Origin: a bacterium C-53
GTDB lineage: Bacteria; Bacillota; Clostridia; Lachnospirales; Lachnospiraceae
DNA: 64,000 nucleotides
Assembly: GCA_003612525.1 (NCBI GenBank)
Contig: RAZD01000002.1
Location: forward strand, 186,001 to 250,000
Direction: 5' to 3'
In this document: one piece after another, positions 1 to 8,605 of the stretch
How positions within the stretch are numbered: position 1 is the first letter of the stretch
Layout of the letters: the number at the start of each line of letters is the position of its first letter
Translations under genes and position numbers: made by a program
The notes under the pieces: generated by a model
Database searches by the model: none
Seen by the model: the letters and a program-made list of their open reading frames with translations, nothing else
Told to the model about the DNA's origin: nothing

Positions 1-253
1 CGGCGTTTGAAGTCTGATAAACGCTTTCGGAACGCAGGATTACACCACGGTAAGTGTTATCCACAGCCAGCGAACCTATTTTTACTTCATAACCGGTAAT
101 GCGGGTAGACGTAAAATAAAAAAAGATCATCACGATAATATACACAAAAATAAACCCGAAAATAATTAATCCAAGATTAATATTTAAAGGTTTTCTGTAT
201 TTTGTTATTTTATTGTTTGTCTTACTGCTGTTCCTGGCTCTTTTCTTTGCCAT
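1..253 (-). CDS. HlyD-like membrane-anchored protein, N-terminal part (runs off the window)
   Basis: Only the first 84 codons are present; the gene continues beyond base 1. It starts at ATG 253 with an AAGGAG site about 7 bases upstream. The N-terminus is very basic (MAKKRARNSSK), followed by one hydrophobic segment at about residues 27-47 and then an extracytoplasmic stretch beginning GYEVKIGSLAVDN. This matches the start of the HlyD-like adaptor proteins that sit beside yggS and sepF in Lachnospiraceae, which is the basis of the name. The position, downstream of the min/rod/dacA genes, fits a cell-envelope role. The substrate and partner are unknown. Without the C-terminal lipoyl/barrel domains the family call is moderate. 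Confidence 0.6.
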   Translation of the reverse strand, partial: MAKKRARNSSKTNNKITKYRKPLNINLGLIIFGFIFVYIIVMIFFYFTSTRITGYEVKIGSLAVDNTYRGVILRSESVYQTSNA

Positions 254-270
254 GCGGCTGCTCCTTAAAA

Positions 271-294
271 GGGCCATCACAATTGTGACAGCCC
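271..294. repeat. Perfect palindrome with GC flanks between the P-loop gene and the HlyD-like gene
   Basis: A perfect 12-base palindrome (TCACAATTGTGA, 277-288) is flanked by GGGC on the left and GCCC on the right, separated by a two-base mismatch on each side. It lies in the 78-base gap just upstream of the HlyD-like start. It could form a hairpin that ends or attenuates the upstream transcript, or bind a dimeric regulator. No clear T-run follows on the minus strand, so a terminator is not the obvious reading. Confidence 0.35.
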
Positions 295-331
295 CCTACA
301 CTCACATATTTTTCTCCTATGTAAAACTCTA

Positions 332-751
332 TTACAGTTCTGCAATTATTTTCGATTTTAAATCATCCGCAACCTCAGCACTCGTGATCGAAATGCTGAC
401 TGTAACTACAACATCAAATTTTTCACTGATCTTATCTAATCTACGAAGGACTTCGGCAACCTGACTGTCATCAGCAAAACTTACCTTAAAGAAACGATCA
501 ATATAAATCTGCTCCAAATCGTGATCACTTGCAATAATTCCGCTGACAAATCCGACAAATTCCTCAGGGTTTGAAATAAAATAATCTTTCGTGTTCACCA
601 GACGAATTGCATTCTTGAGCTCATACATATGCTGTGAATCTTTATCAAGAAATACAATATTTCCATTTGCTGACTTAGAAGCCTCATTCACCTTGTCCAA
701 AAGAACCTTTGTCTTACCTTTACCTTTTTCTCCAACAATTAACTGTACCAT
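332..751 (-). CDS. Small P-loop nucleotide-binding protein of unknown role
   Basis: A 139-residue soluble protein with an AAGGAGGAG site before ATG 751. The N-terminus carries a Walker A motif, GEKGKGKT (residues 7-14), directly after a short hydrophobic strand, and a hydrophobic strand at about residues 31-35 ends in FLDKD. There is no secretion signal. Homologues in related genomes are often labelled as a PilT-like twitching motility protein, but at 139 residues it lacks the rest of a PilT ATPase and no pilus gene is nearby, so I do not accept that name. It lies between a D,D-carboxypeptidase and a HlyD-like gene at the end of the shape and division cluster, which suggests but does not prove an envelope-related role. 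Confidence 0.75.
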   Translation of the reverse strand: MVQLIVGEKGKGKTKVLLDKVNEASKSANGNIVFLDKDSQHMYELKNAIRLVNTKDYFISNPEEFVGFVSGIIASDHDLEQIYIDRFFKVSFADDSQVAEVLRRLDKISEKFDVVVTVSISITSAEVADDLKSKIIAEL

Positions 752-816
752 TGAAATCTCCTCCTTCGGATTTTAGATATATTTATTATAGAGCATTTGT
801 ATTCAATTGACAACTA

Positions 817-1803
817 CTAATCAATGACTTTTAAAAGGCTGTTCATTTTAAGGTACAGTATATCGGAATCCTCCGCTTTCATCACAACAGAGATAAAAGG
901 ATTTCCTGCACTGTCCTTTGACAGAAGAATCAAATTCGACCGCGCGGCTTTTGTGGTTCCTGTCTTTCCGCCAATCACTGTCACTTCCGTTGGGGGCTGA
1001 ATGTCACCCTTTAAATAACGGTTTGTCGTATTATATGTGATATTTACCATTTCACCCACACTGTTTTTGTAGTTTGTCGTATAAGTGTCCATATGAATCA
1101 TCTCATTAAACACGGGATATTTCATTGCTTCATTAAAGATAAGATACAAATCATATGCCGTTGAATAATGATTTTCGTCATGCAGGCCATGCGGATTTAC
1201 AAAATGCGTATTCGTAGCTCCAAGTCTGGCGGCTTCCGTATTCATCATATTGCAGAAGTCTTCGACGCTTCCCGAAATATATTCCGCAATCATAACGGCT
1301 GCGTCATTTCCCGAATACAGTAACAGTCCGTGCAGCGCCTGGTCAAGCGTCATGGTATCGCCTGGTTTGAACCCGCAAAGCGTAGCGCCGGACTCCTGAA
1401 TCAGCACGTTTTCAGAAGCCGTCAACACATCATCCATATTCCCGTATTTCATGGCAAGCAAAGCTGTCATCACTTTCGTCATGCTTGCCGGATACAACTG
1501 CGCCGTTGCATTTTTTGCATAAACTACACGTTTGTTATTTACATCAAAAAGCGCTGCAGAGCCATAGGATTCACTCCCGGTTTCAATTTCTTCACCGGCA
1601 ATGACGTCTTCTGATACGACACAGATATCAGAAGCAAATGATTTTGCCGTGCGCTCGGTATCCGCTGATTCAAAACGGAATGCGGACACGTTTGTATTTA
1701 TATCATAAGGAACTTCATATGCAATGCTGCCGCAGCCATTCAGAAGAATACAGGCTGAAATCACCACCGCTATTGCTTTATTTCGTTTACTTGTACATCT
1801 CAC
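817..1803 (-). CDS. D-alanyl-D-alanine carboxypeptidase, lipoprotein (peptidase S11)
   Basis: Penicillin-binding serine peptidase that trims the terminal D-Ala from peptidoglycan stem peptides on the outer face of the membrane. The three active-site motifs are visible: SMTK (about 107-110), SGN (about 164-166) and KTGT (about 280-283). The N-terminus is a lipoprotein signal with lipobox LLNGC, acylated cysteine at about residue 24. The probable start is GTG 1803, which overlaps the end of mgsA by 17 bases, with a GAGGAG about 12 bases upstream. At 328 residues it is shorter than many DacA/DacF proteins and appears to lack the C-terminal PBP5-type domain and membrane helix; the lipid anchor would replace the latter. 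It follows rodA and mgsA in the cell-wall cluster. Confidence 0.88.
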   Translation of the reverse strand: MRCTSKRNKAIAVVISACILLNGCGSIAYEVPYDINTNVSAFRFESADTERTAKSFASDICVVSEDVIAGEEIETGSESYGSAALFDVNNKRVVYAKNATAQLYPASMTKVMTALLAMKYGNMDDVLTASENVLIQESGATLCGFKPGDTMTLDQALHGLLLYSGNDAAVMIAEYISGSVEDFCNMMNTEAARLGATNTHFVNPHGLHDENHYSTAYDLYLIFNEAMKYPVFNEMIHMDTYTTNYKNSVGEMVNITYNTTNRYLKGDIQPPTEVTVIGGKTGTTKAARSNLILLSKDSAGNPFISVVMKAEDSDILYLKMNSLLKVID

Positions 1804-2179
1804 GCCACTCGAGATCTCCTCTGTCTAAGGATTTAATCAGAAGCTCCGCCGTTGCAAGATTGGTTGCAAGCGGAATGTTGTGAATGTCACAAAGAACTAC
1901 AACATTGTTCACATCCGGTTCATGCGGCTTCGCCATAGGATCCCTCAGGAAAATTACCAAATCCATCTGATTATGTTCAATCTGTGCACCTAACTGCTGT
2001 TCACCGCCCAGGTGCCCTGCCAAAAACTTGTGAATGTTCAGATTTGTTACTTCTTCAATCAACCTTCCGGTTGTTCCGGTAGCATATAGCTCATTTTTGT
2101 TCAAAATGCCCCTGTACGCAACACAAAAATTCTGCATCAGCTTTTTCTTTGCATCATGTGCAATCAACCCAATATTCAT
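1787..2179 (-). CDS. mgsA: Methylglyoxal synthase
   Basis: Cytosolic enzyme converting dihydroxyacetone phosphate to methylglyoxal and phosphate, a bypass of lower glycolysis that relieves sugar-phosphate stress. Family signatures are present: the N-terminal IGLIAHD strand, the phosphate-binding GTTGR, the GGEQQLGAQI stretch and the acidic LVIFLRDP segment. Length of about 130 residues is typical. I chose ATG 2179 (MNIGLIAHD) because GGAG lies 10 bases upstream; the in-frame ATG 9 bases earlier sits on top of that site. It is located between rodA and the D,D-carboxypeptidase and overlaps the latter, so it is probably co-transcribed with the cell-wall genes. Confidence 0.95.
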   Translation of the reverse strand: MNIGLIAHDAKKKLMQNFCVAYRGILNKNELYATGTTGRLIEEVTNLNIHKFLAGHLGGEQQLGAQIEHNQMDLVIFLRDPMAKPHEPDVNNVVVLCDIHNIPLATNLATAELLIKSLDRGDLEWREMYK

Positions 2180-2218
2180 ATCTACCATTCTCCATTCTTT
2201 TATGTAAATTATTATCGG

Positions 2219-3364
2219 TCACTCGTCATCAAATGTCAGCTCACTGCTGTACATTCCCTGATATTTTACCGGCTGTAAGCCAATGTTTAAAACAATGCCC
2301 AGCCCGATATAAAGACTGACTAAAGAAGTCATTCCATAACTCATAAACGGAAGCGGAAGCCCTGTCGTTGGAAGAATTGCCGTAGCAACGCCAATATTAA
2401 TAAAACTCTGAAAGCCGATATTTGCCGCCACGCCTGCACAGATTAATGTTCCGGACAAATCTTTCGCCCGTCTTCCCACCTTAATACATTCAATGACTAA
2501 AAGTGCAAGAAGCACAATAAGGCTGCAACATCCCGTAAATCCAAGTTCTTCGCCGACAATTGCAAAGATAAAATCCGTCTGTGGTTCAGAAATAAAGTTT
2601 CCGTTTTTCACAGAGGCTACCACATTGCTTTTGTACCCTTTCCCCATAAGCTGTCCGCTTCCGATTGCAGTTACGGAATTCTGCTGCTGATACCCTTCCG
2701 CATTTGAATACTTGTCCGGCTGAAGCCATGCAAGTATCCTCGTCTGCTGATATCCCTTAATCAGTTTCTGATCCGGCTGAAGAACCAGCACAAGAACAAG
2801 AACCGCCACCGGTATGACAACTGCCAGCACGCCCCCTATAATCTTAAAACTTAATCCTCCGATAAAGAGCAGCACACAGAAGATAATGATGATTATAATG
2901 CTGGTTGACATATCAGGCTGCTTATATACAAGCAGAAACGGCGGTATAAACAGCAATACCATACTAAGCAGAACGCGGAATGTATTCAGTTTATCCTTAT
3001 GTTTAATAATAAACTGTGCATAGAATAAAATCAATAATATTTTTGCAAGTTCCGAAGGTTGAAAACGAATCCCTGCAACTTCAATCCATCGCTGCGCGCC
3101 ATTGCTGCTGTCGCCGAATACATATACTGACCACAGCATCAACAGATTAAATACATAAATCAGCCAGTAAAAATTCAAAACAAATGAATAATCAAACAGT
3201 GACAAAACAAGCATTGCCATAATTCCCAGAAATAAACCGTAAACCTGGCGCGACTGATACGCTTCCCTTGCACTTCCGATCATCATTATCCCGTACAGTG
3301 ATATGGTGACTGCCAGAATAATCAGCTTAATATTATAATTCTTTAATTCGTATCTTTTAAACAT
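2219..3364 (-). CDS. rodA: Rod-shape peptidoglycan glycosyltransferase RodA (SEDS family)
   Basis: Polytopic membrane protein that polymerises lipid II into glycan strands for side-wall growth, working with PBP2 and MreBCD. About ten hydrophobic segments are visible, together with SEDS signatures such as FQPSELAKI, EPQTDFIFAIVGEELG and the C-terminal MSYGMTS. Its 381 residues fit RodA/FtsW. RodA rather than FtsW is favoured because its neighbours are mre, PBP2 and min genes. ATG 3364 begins two bases after the minE stop, and the upstream site (GGGAA) is weak, so translation may be coupled to minE. Confidence 0.93.
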   Translation of the reverse strand: MFKRYELKNYNIKLIILAVTISLYGIMMIGSAREAYQSRQVYGLFLGIMAMLVLSLFDYSFVLNFYWLIYVFNLLMLWSVYVFGDSSNGAQRWIEVAGIRFQPSELAKILLILFYAQFIIKHKDKLNTFRVLLSMVLLFIPPFLLVYKQPDMSTSIIIIIIFCVLLFIGGLSFKIIGGVLAVVIPVAVLVLVLVLQPDQKLIKGYQQTRILAWLQPDKYSNAEGYQQQNSVTAIGSGQLMGKGYKSNVVASVKNGNFISEPQTDFIFAIVGEELGFTGCCSLIVLLALLVIECIKVGRRAKDLSGTLICAGVAANIGFQSFINIGVATAILPTTGLPLPFMSYGMTSLVSLYIGLGIVLNIGLQPVKYQGMYSSELTFDDE

Positions 3365-3366
3365 TT

Positions 3367-3642
3367 TTAACTGTTCCCAAATGTGTTTTTCAGATTCAGA
3401 ATCGGAATGCTTGCATACAACGCAGGCGTCTTTCCATTTTCTGTTTTCGTTTTCAGTATCTCTACATCCACGCCCTGGACGTCAATTTCCATGTATTTTG
3501 AAATGACTTTGATCAGATCATTCTTTATCATTTCCATAACTTCCGGTGTACAGTTCGCACGATCCGAAATCAACAGTAGTTTTAAGCGGTCTTTTGCCAC
3601 ATCTTTTGAAGTTTTCCTGCGAAAAAATCTCATTATATTCAT
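3367..3642 (-). CDS. minE: Cell division topological specificity factor MinE
   Basis: A 91-residue protein that drives pole-to-pole oscillation of MinD and keeps the MinC inhibitor away from midcell. The N-terminus MNIMRFFRRKTSKDVAKDRL is the membrane-binding and MinD-contact segment of the family, followed by LLISDRANCTPEVM and the dimerising beta domain. I place the start at ATG 3642 because a perfect AAGGAGG is 8 bases upstream; the reading frame stays open further upstream inside minD but has no family match there. It is 13 bases downstream of minD. Having MinE rather than only DivIVA is a clostridial trait. Confidence 0.93.
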   Translation of the reverse strand: MNIMRFFRRKTSKDVAKDRLKLLLISDRANCTPEVMEMIKNDLIKVISKYMEIDVQGVDVEILKTKTENGKTPALYASIPILNLKNTFGNS

Positions 3643-3655
3643 ATTCTGCGCCTCC

Positions 3656-4447
3656 TTATGCTCTTTTGAAAATACCCGAAAGTTTTTGCCACATTGTTTC
3701 ATTTGACTCAAATTCCATAATTGGTATTTCCTCGCCCAGAATACGGCGGCATATATTCTCATATGCTCTTCCCGCAGGAGTTCTGTCACCGACAAGCGGC
3801 TCTCCCTGATTGGTTGTTATTACAACATTTTCATCATCCGGAACAGCCCCAAGCAGAGGTATGGATAAAATTTCAACCACATCATCCACATTCATCATAT
3901 CGCCCTTGCGGATCATATCGATTCTCAGCCTGTTCACAATTAAATCCATTCTTCCGATTTCATTGGCTTCCAGCAGACCGATAATCCTGTCCGCATCGCG
4001 AATTGCCGATACTTCAGGCGTCGTCACGATAATCGCTCTGTCCGCCCCGGCAATCGCGTTTTTAAATCCCTGTTCAATTCCTGCCGGGCAGTCAAGAATA
4101 ATATAATCAAATTCCTGTCTGAGCTCTGCAATCAGCTTTTTCATCTGTTCCGGCTTCACAGCGCTTTTGTCACGTGTCTGGGCAGATGGCATCAAATACA
4201 ACAGCGGATGGCGTTTGTCACGAATTAAAGCCTGCTTAATCCGGCAGTTTCCTTCCACAACATCCACAAGATTATATACAATCCTGTTTTCCAGACCCAT
4301 CACAACATCGAGGTTTCGAAGACCGATATCCGTATCGATCATGACCACTCTTTTATCCAATTCCGAAAGACCTGTACCAATATTTGCTGAAGTGGTGGTC
4401 TTACCCACTCCGCCTTTTCCTGATGTAACGACAATTACTTCACACAT
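3656..4447 (-). CDS. minD: Septum site-determining ATPase MinD
   Basis: Deviant Walker A ATPase that binds the membrane when ATP-loaded and recruits MinC. The motif SGKGGVGKTT lies at residues 9-18 with the signature lysine, and the switch region reads DCPAGIE. ATG 4447 (MCEVIVVTSGKG) is chosen because AGGAG is 8 bases upstream; an open extension of 14 codons upstream is not family-like. The 263-residue length is normal, and the last residues (SGIFKRA) form the basic end of the amphipathic membrane-targeting helix. It lies in the order minC, minD, minE. Confidence 0.96.
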   Translation of the reverse strand: MCEVIVVTSGKGGVGKTTTSANIGTGLSELDKRVVMIDTDIGLRNLDVVMGLENRIVYNLVDVVEGNCRIKQALIRDKRHPLLYLMPSAQTRDKSAVKPEQMKKLIAELRQEFDYIILDCPAGIEQGFKNAIAGADRAIIVTTPEVSAIRDADRIIGLLEANEIGRMDLIVNRLRIDMIRKGDMMNVDDVVEILSIPLLGAVPDDENVVITTNQGEPLVGDRTPAGRAYENICRRILGEEIPIMEFESNETMWQKLSGIFKRA

Positions 4448-4503
4448 AGCATTCTCTCCTAACTTAAATTTGAAATAACGTCCTACCATCAGAATCCCCG
4501 TGC

Positions 4504-5181
4504 CTAATACAGCAGCGAAGGATCATTCAGTAATTCTTTTGTAATTGGTTTCATGATAATCTGGGAGTTTTCCACATAAGCGATTTTGGGAAGAGATTTG
4601 CTTCTTAGCAGTCCTTTCAATCCCTTTTCTCCCTGTTTTGCAATAATATCTCCTATCTTAATCTGTGTTGGCTTCATATCGAGCGCCGCCACAAAATTAT
4701 TGCCATTCCCTCCTCCGGCATGCGCCGAACCGTAAAGCGTCCCCAATACTACGATATTTCCGGACGAAACCACTTTCGCGCCGGGATTTACATCTCCGAG
4801 TATTACAATGCTGTACTCGGTTTCCAGCGTCTGACCGCTTTTTAAATTTCCACGGTAGAACTGACCTTCGTTATGATCGGAACTTTCTGCAAACTTGTTC
4901 ATTGCATTTAAGTATACCTCATTCTTCTCGGGATCTGTTTCCATAAGGCACGCAATTTCTATGCTGGAAACGCTGCTTATGGTTTCAATCAGCTCTATTT
5001 CCTGTTCCGGTGTCAGTTTTCTTCCCTCAAATGAAAGTACGACTTTCGCCGTTCCAAAAAATTTTGCAGACTCACTGAATTTCCGTTCCACGGCAGCCTT
5101 TGCTTCATTAAAGCTAATCTCCGAATTCAAAATTACCGCAATTCCGTCCGGAAAACTTTTAATGACAACCGCACTTTTCAC
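4504..5181 (-). CDS. minC: Septum site-determining protein MinC
   Basis: Inhibitor of FtsZ ring assembly, positioned by MinD. It has an N-terminal FtsZ-inhibiting domain (about residues 1-100) and the C-terminal beta-helix MinC domain with VILGDVNPGAKVVSSGNIVVLG at about 128-149 and the GSAHAGGGN turn. The best start is GTG 5181 (VKSAVVIKSFPDG), with AAGGAGGG 5 bases upstream; this removes a 22-codon overlap with the PBP2 gene, leaving a 22-base gap. The product would be 225 residues. ATG 5202 is an alternative start but has no ribosome site. Confidence 0.92.
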   Translation of the reverse strand: MKSAVVIKSFPDGIAVILNSEISFNEAKAAVERKFSESAKFFGTAKVVLSFEGRKLTPEQEIELIETISSVSSIEIACLMETDPEKNEVYLNAMNKFAESSDHNEGQFYRGNLKSGQTLETEYSIVILGDVNPGAKVVSSGNIVVLGTLYGSAHAGGGNGNNFVAALDMKPTQIKIGDIIAKQGEKGLKGLLRSKSLPKIAYVENSQIIMKPITKELLNDPSLLY

Positions 5182-5203
5182 GTTATCCCTCCTTAATTTC
5201 ATA

Positions 5204-8119
5204 CTAGTCGCCGGCAATCGTACTGTCAGGTCGCTTAGCCTCACCAGTAATAATTTCTTCTATATCTTCAAGTTTAAAATAATACTTCATAACATCCCTT
5301 GATACCTCCACGGCATTTGCAGAAGTATATCCGTATGCAATACGCGTTGCAATTGAAATTTCCGGTGTCTCAAACGGAGCAAATCCAACAAACACCGCAT
5401 GATTTGGCCGGCTTGCAATCTGCTGCGCCGTTCCTGTCTTACCGGCAGCCGTAATCGGAAAATTACGAAACGCGCTCGCATTTTCAACCACACCCCGCAT
5501 TCCCAGATGAACCGCTTCCCACGTAGAATCCGGTATTTCAATTTTGTTACGTACTTCCGGTGTATATTCTTCGAGAACATTTCCAGAGGCGTCCGTCAGA
5601 TTGTCAAGAAGGCTTAGCTTAAAACAGGTGCCACTATTGGCTATAGTCGTCACATAGCGCGCAAGACCAACGGTCGTAAAGTTGTTTGTACCGTGGCCGA
5701 TTGCGGAACGCACCGCATCCTCCGAAGAAATTCGCGGTTCCGATTCGGAGAGCTCAATGCCCGAAGGTTCGGATAAACCAAACATCTCCGCATACTGTGC
5801 AAGCTTCCCAAGTCCAAGTTCGCTGTCGTACCTGCCTGCGACATCCGTGCCCAGTCGATAACCGATTTCATAGAAAAAGAAGTTGCAGGAATTCGTAATA
5901 CCGCCGACAATATCCAGGAGACCATGCCCTGTCCGTTTCCAGCATCTCGGGTTGTCCACTCTGTTATACAACCCGACGCAGTCAATCTTCTCACTCAAAG
6001 TTGTGACGCCTTCCTGAAGCCCCGCAACAGCCGAGACAAGTTTAAACGTGGAACCAGGCGCGGTTCTCTGCTGAGTCGCATAACTGTACAGAGGATTTGA
6101 GAGATCCGTTGTCAGACTGTTATAGTATTCGGCATCAATTGTATTTGCCAGCCGGTTATTGTCATAGCTTGGATAGGTAACGCATGCAAGGACTTCCCCT
6201 GTCTGCGCTTTCGTAACGACGCACGAACCTGTACACGGGTCAAGCGCAAGCTGTGCAGGTGTAATCTCAAGCTTTTTTATCTTATCCAAAAGAAATGAAT
6301 AAGCGGAAATGCCGCCATTTTCCAGCGCTTCCTTCTCATCCTGGCTGCCTTTTATAATCCCCTGTTCGAATAAGAGCATGCACACCTGCCTGCCCAGTAT
6401 CTTTTCATCCCGTATCATATATTTGAGAACTTTTTTTGCAAATCCGGTGTTTGAGGAAAGCATCTCGATAATATTGTCAACAAGCGCCTGATACACCTCT
6501 TCTGAGGAGGAATACTGGCCATCCATCGTAAGCCTTGTAATATCAATCCAGTTCCTGGCAATTCCGTGATTCAGATATTCATTTAAGCTGATTGTTTCCG
6601 CTTTCCATGCAAGGTAGGTCTCATCTTTTGTATCAATCTCATCTGACATAAGAATTCCCAGATTTTTCGAAGAAAGCATCGATACAATGTAGCTTTCATA
6701 AACCTGCATTTCCGTTGTAAGGGCTGTGTACGGCGTCTTTGTATTTAGAAGTTCCTCCTTCAGCGCCTCAAGAACCTGCGCATTCTGTGAAAGATATGCC
6801 TGATACACTTCCTTTTCATTCAGGCCGGCATTCGGCTCTGTCATGCGTTGAAAATCAATTACGTTATTATTAAAAAGCGCAAAATAAACATCGTCAATTG
6901 GAATAATAATATCGTCGGCGGAGGCGCCCGCACTCGCATGATATTCCTTTACATTTCTGATCTTATCCACAAGGATGCCTGCCAGTTTCTGTTCAATAAT
7001 ATGATAAATAGCGCTCTGTAAGTCAGAGTCAATGGTCAGATGAAGATCATTGCCGGCAACCGGCTCAACCGCCTTTGCGGTCTCCGTAATTCGCCCGAGG
7101 TTATCCACATATATAAGTTTGCTTCCCTTCTTTCCCTGAAGCTTCTCTTCCATAACCTGCTCGATTCCCGCTTTACCGATCATATCATTAATTTCATACC
7201 TCTCCGAAATGTCATCGTCTGCACTTTTTCCCATATTCAGCGCTTCAAGTTCTTCCTGGGAAATTTTACCTGTGTATCCAAGAATCGGGGACATACTTAC
7301 ATCATCTATGTATTTGCGAATGGTATCTTCTGCTATGTCAACGCCTTGCAGCTCCTCTTTATTTTCCATCACAACAGCCACCGTCTCTTCACTGACGCCT
7401 GTTGCAACAACTGTCGGAATATATTTCTGAAAGCTGTTGAAGCTCATGGCATAGCGTATGGTAAGGATTTTTATGAGTTCTTCTTTCGTGTATCCTTCCC
7501 CTGCGATGAATATTTCTTTACCGTCCACCTCTTTTTTCTGTCCGATAGCAAAACGCTTTTCTCCGGCAAGATATTCCACAACCTCCTGCGGAGTCGCATT
7601 CTTTTCCGCAAATTTCAGATCTTCTATTTTTGTTCTGCCATATGCATCCGCAAGGAAACGCAGCAGCGCACGATCTTCGACATTGAAAACAAAATTGCCG
7701 TCCTTGTCAAGAATTATATTAAAATCGTTTACAAGCTTGTCCCCGTTTTTTTCAATCAGGCGGATTAAACGGGAAATTGTATCATTCATATCCGCATTCT
7801 TTGTGCTGGAAGACTCATAATTATCCGCAATTGTCACTGAGTAGGCAAGCTCGTCATAAGCGAGCACTTTGCCGTTGCAGTCAAAAATCTTTCCTCTCGT
7901 ACTTGGAATTGTCTTTTCACGCTGAATCTTTAATATAAAATTATTCTGATAAGACTCTCCGTTAATAATCTGCAGCTGAAAAATTCTGTTGATCAATACA
8001 CCAAAAAGAATGACAATCACTGCAAGCAGCACAAACATTCTCGAAAAAATCAGCTCTAACAGACGGTCTTTTAGTTCTCTAAACAAATTTTGAAGCACTC
8101 CTTTTTTCGCTTTCCTCAA
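5204..8119 (-). CDS. mrdA: Penicillin-binding protein 2, elongation transpeptidase (oversized)
   Basis: Class B penicillin-binding protein that cross-links peptidoglycan in the elongation machinery with RodA and MreBCD. It has one N-terminal membrane helix at about residues 28-45, a PBP dimerisation domain, and a transpeptidase domain with STFK (near residue 690), SCN (near 743) and KTGTAQ (near 893). At about 970 residues it is far longer than a typical 600-700 residue PBP2; the extra sequence lies mainly between about residues 380 and 640, ahead of the catalytic serine. The start is uncertain: TTG 8119 has little upstream, whereas TTG 8086 has AAGGAG 11 bases before it and reduces the overlap with mreD to 8 bases. 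Confidence 0.92.
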   Translation of the reverse strand: MRKAKKGVLQNLFRELKDRLLELIFSRMFVLLAVIVILFGVLINRIFQLQIINGESYQNNFILKIQREKTIPSTRGKIFDCNGKVLAYDELAYSVTIADNYESSSTKNADMNDTISRLIRLIEKNGDKLVNDFNIILDKDGNFVFNVEDRALLRFLADAYGRTKIEDLKFAEKNATPQEVVEYLAGEKRFAIGQKKEVDGKEIFIAGEGYTKEELIKILTIRYAMSFNSFQKYIPTVVATGVSEETVAVVMENKEELQGVDIAEDTIRKYIDDVSMSPILGYTGKISQEELEALNMGKSADDDISERYEINDMIGKAGIEQVMEEKLQGKKGSKLIYVDNLGRITETAKAVEPVAGNDLHLTIDSDLQSAIYHIIEQKLAGILVDKIRNVKEYHASAGASADDIIIPIDDVYFALFNNNVIDFQRMTEPNAGLNEKEVYQAYLSQNAQVLEALKEELLNTKTPYTALTTEMQVYESYIVSMLSSKNLGILMSDEIDTKDETYLAWKAETISLNEYLNHGIARNWIDITRLTMDGQYSSSEEVYQALVDNIIEMLSSNTGFAKKVLKYMIRDEKILGRQVCMLLFEQGIIKGSQDEKEALENGGISAYSFLLDKIKKLEITPAQLALDPCTGSCVVTKAQTGEVLACVTYPSYDNNRLANTIDAEYYNSLTTDLSNPLYSYATQQRTAPGSTFKLVSAVAGLQEGVTTLSEKIDCVGLYNRVDNPRCWKRTGHGLLDIVGGITNSCNFFFYEIGYRLGTDVAGRYDSELGLGKLAQYAEMFGLSEPSGIELSESEPRISSEDAVRSAIGHGTNNFTTVGLARYVTTIANSGTCFKLSLLDNLTDASGNVLEEYTPEVRNKIEIPDSTWEAVHLGMRGVVENASAFRNFPITAAGKTGTAQQIASRPNHAVFVGFAPFETPEISIATRIAYGYTSANAVEVSRDVMKYYFKLEDIEEIITGEAKRPDSTIAGD

Positions 8120-8597
8120 GTTTCCTGTGAATCAGAAGGATGAGCCGATAAAAAATGACCGTAATTACGACTGTATAAACAAGTTCCGGAAAAATAACAC
8201 TTTTCAGATAAAAGAAAAAATGAATCCGGGTTCTCAAAAGAAACAAAAATACATATGTAATAATACAGTAAATGAAGTCACTCACCGTGATGAAAATAAT
8301 CGGAAGCTTAACGTCTTCCGGATAAAAGATACGGTGAAAATAGCCGTTTGCATAACCGATCACCATATAAATCAATGCATAACCGCCATAAAAAGAAGAA
8401 TAAAAAACATCAATCAGCATCCCGGATATAAACCCGACAAATATACCTTCTTTTCTGCCTTTCATAAAGCCAAAGGAAGACGTGAGCATAATCAGAAGAT
8501 TCGGCACAATTCCGCCTAATGACAGCGCCTGAAACACGGTACACTGCAGGAGGAAGCAAATTAATATCATGAAAAAAACAACTATTTTACGTTTCAT
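8079..8597 (-). CDS. mreD: Rod shape-determining protein MreD
   Basis: Small integral membrane protein of the elongasome that links MreC and MreB to RodA and PBP2. The 172 residues hold about five hydrophobic segments, starting right at the N-terminus (KRKIVVFFMILICF), and include the family-like FVGFISGMLIDVFYSS stretch. It starts at ATG 8597, 8 bases after mreC, with AAGGA upstream at a long spacing, and its 3' end overlaps the PBP2 gene. The identification rests on hydrophobicity, length and the fixed mreB-mreC-mreD order. Confidence 0.9.
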   Translation of the reverse strand: MKRKIVVFFMILICFLLQCTVFQALSLGGIVPNLLIMLTSSFGFMKGRKEGIFVGFISGMLIDVFYSSFYGGYALIYMVIGYANGYFHRIFYPEDVKLPIIFITVSDFIYCIITYVFLFLLRTRIHFFFYLKSVIFPELVYTVVITVIFYRLILLIHRKLEESEKRSASKFV

Positions 8598-8605
8598 ACA
8601 AACAA

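Noticed and set aside
332-751. PilT twitching motility ATPase
   Set aside because: Only Walker A is shared; the protein is about one third of PilT length and there are no pilus genes nearby.
4448-4489. N-terminal extension of MinD
   Set aside because: The added 14 codons precede the ribosome site and do not match the MinD start; ATG 4447 is far better supported.
7040-7768. A 242-codon plus-strand open frame inside the PBP2 gene
   Set aside because: It is antisense to a well-supported PBP2, composition is not protein-like and no ribosome site or family pattern is present.
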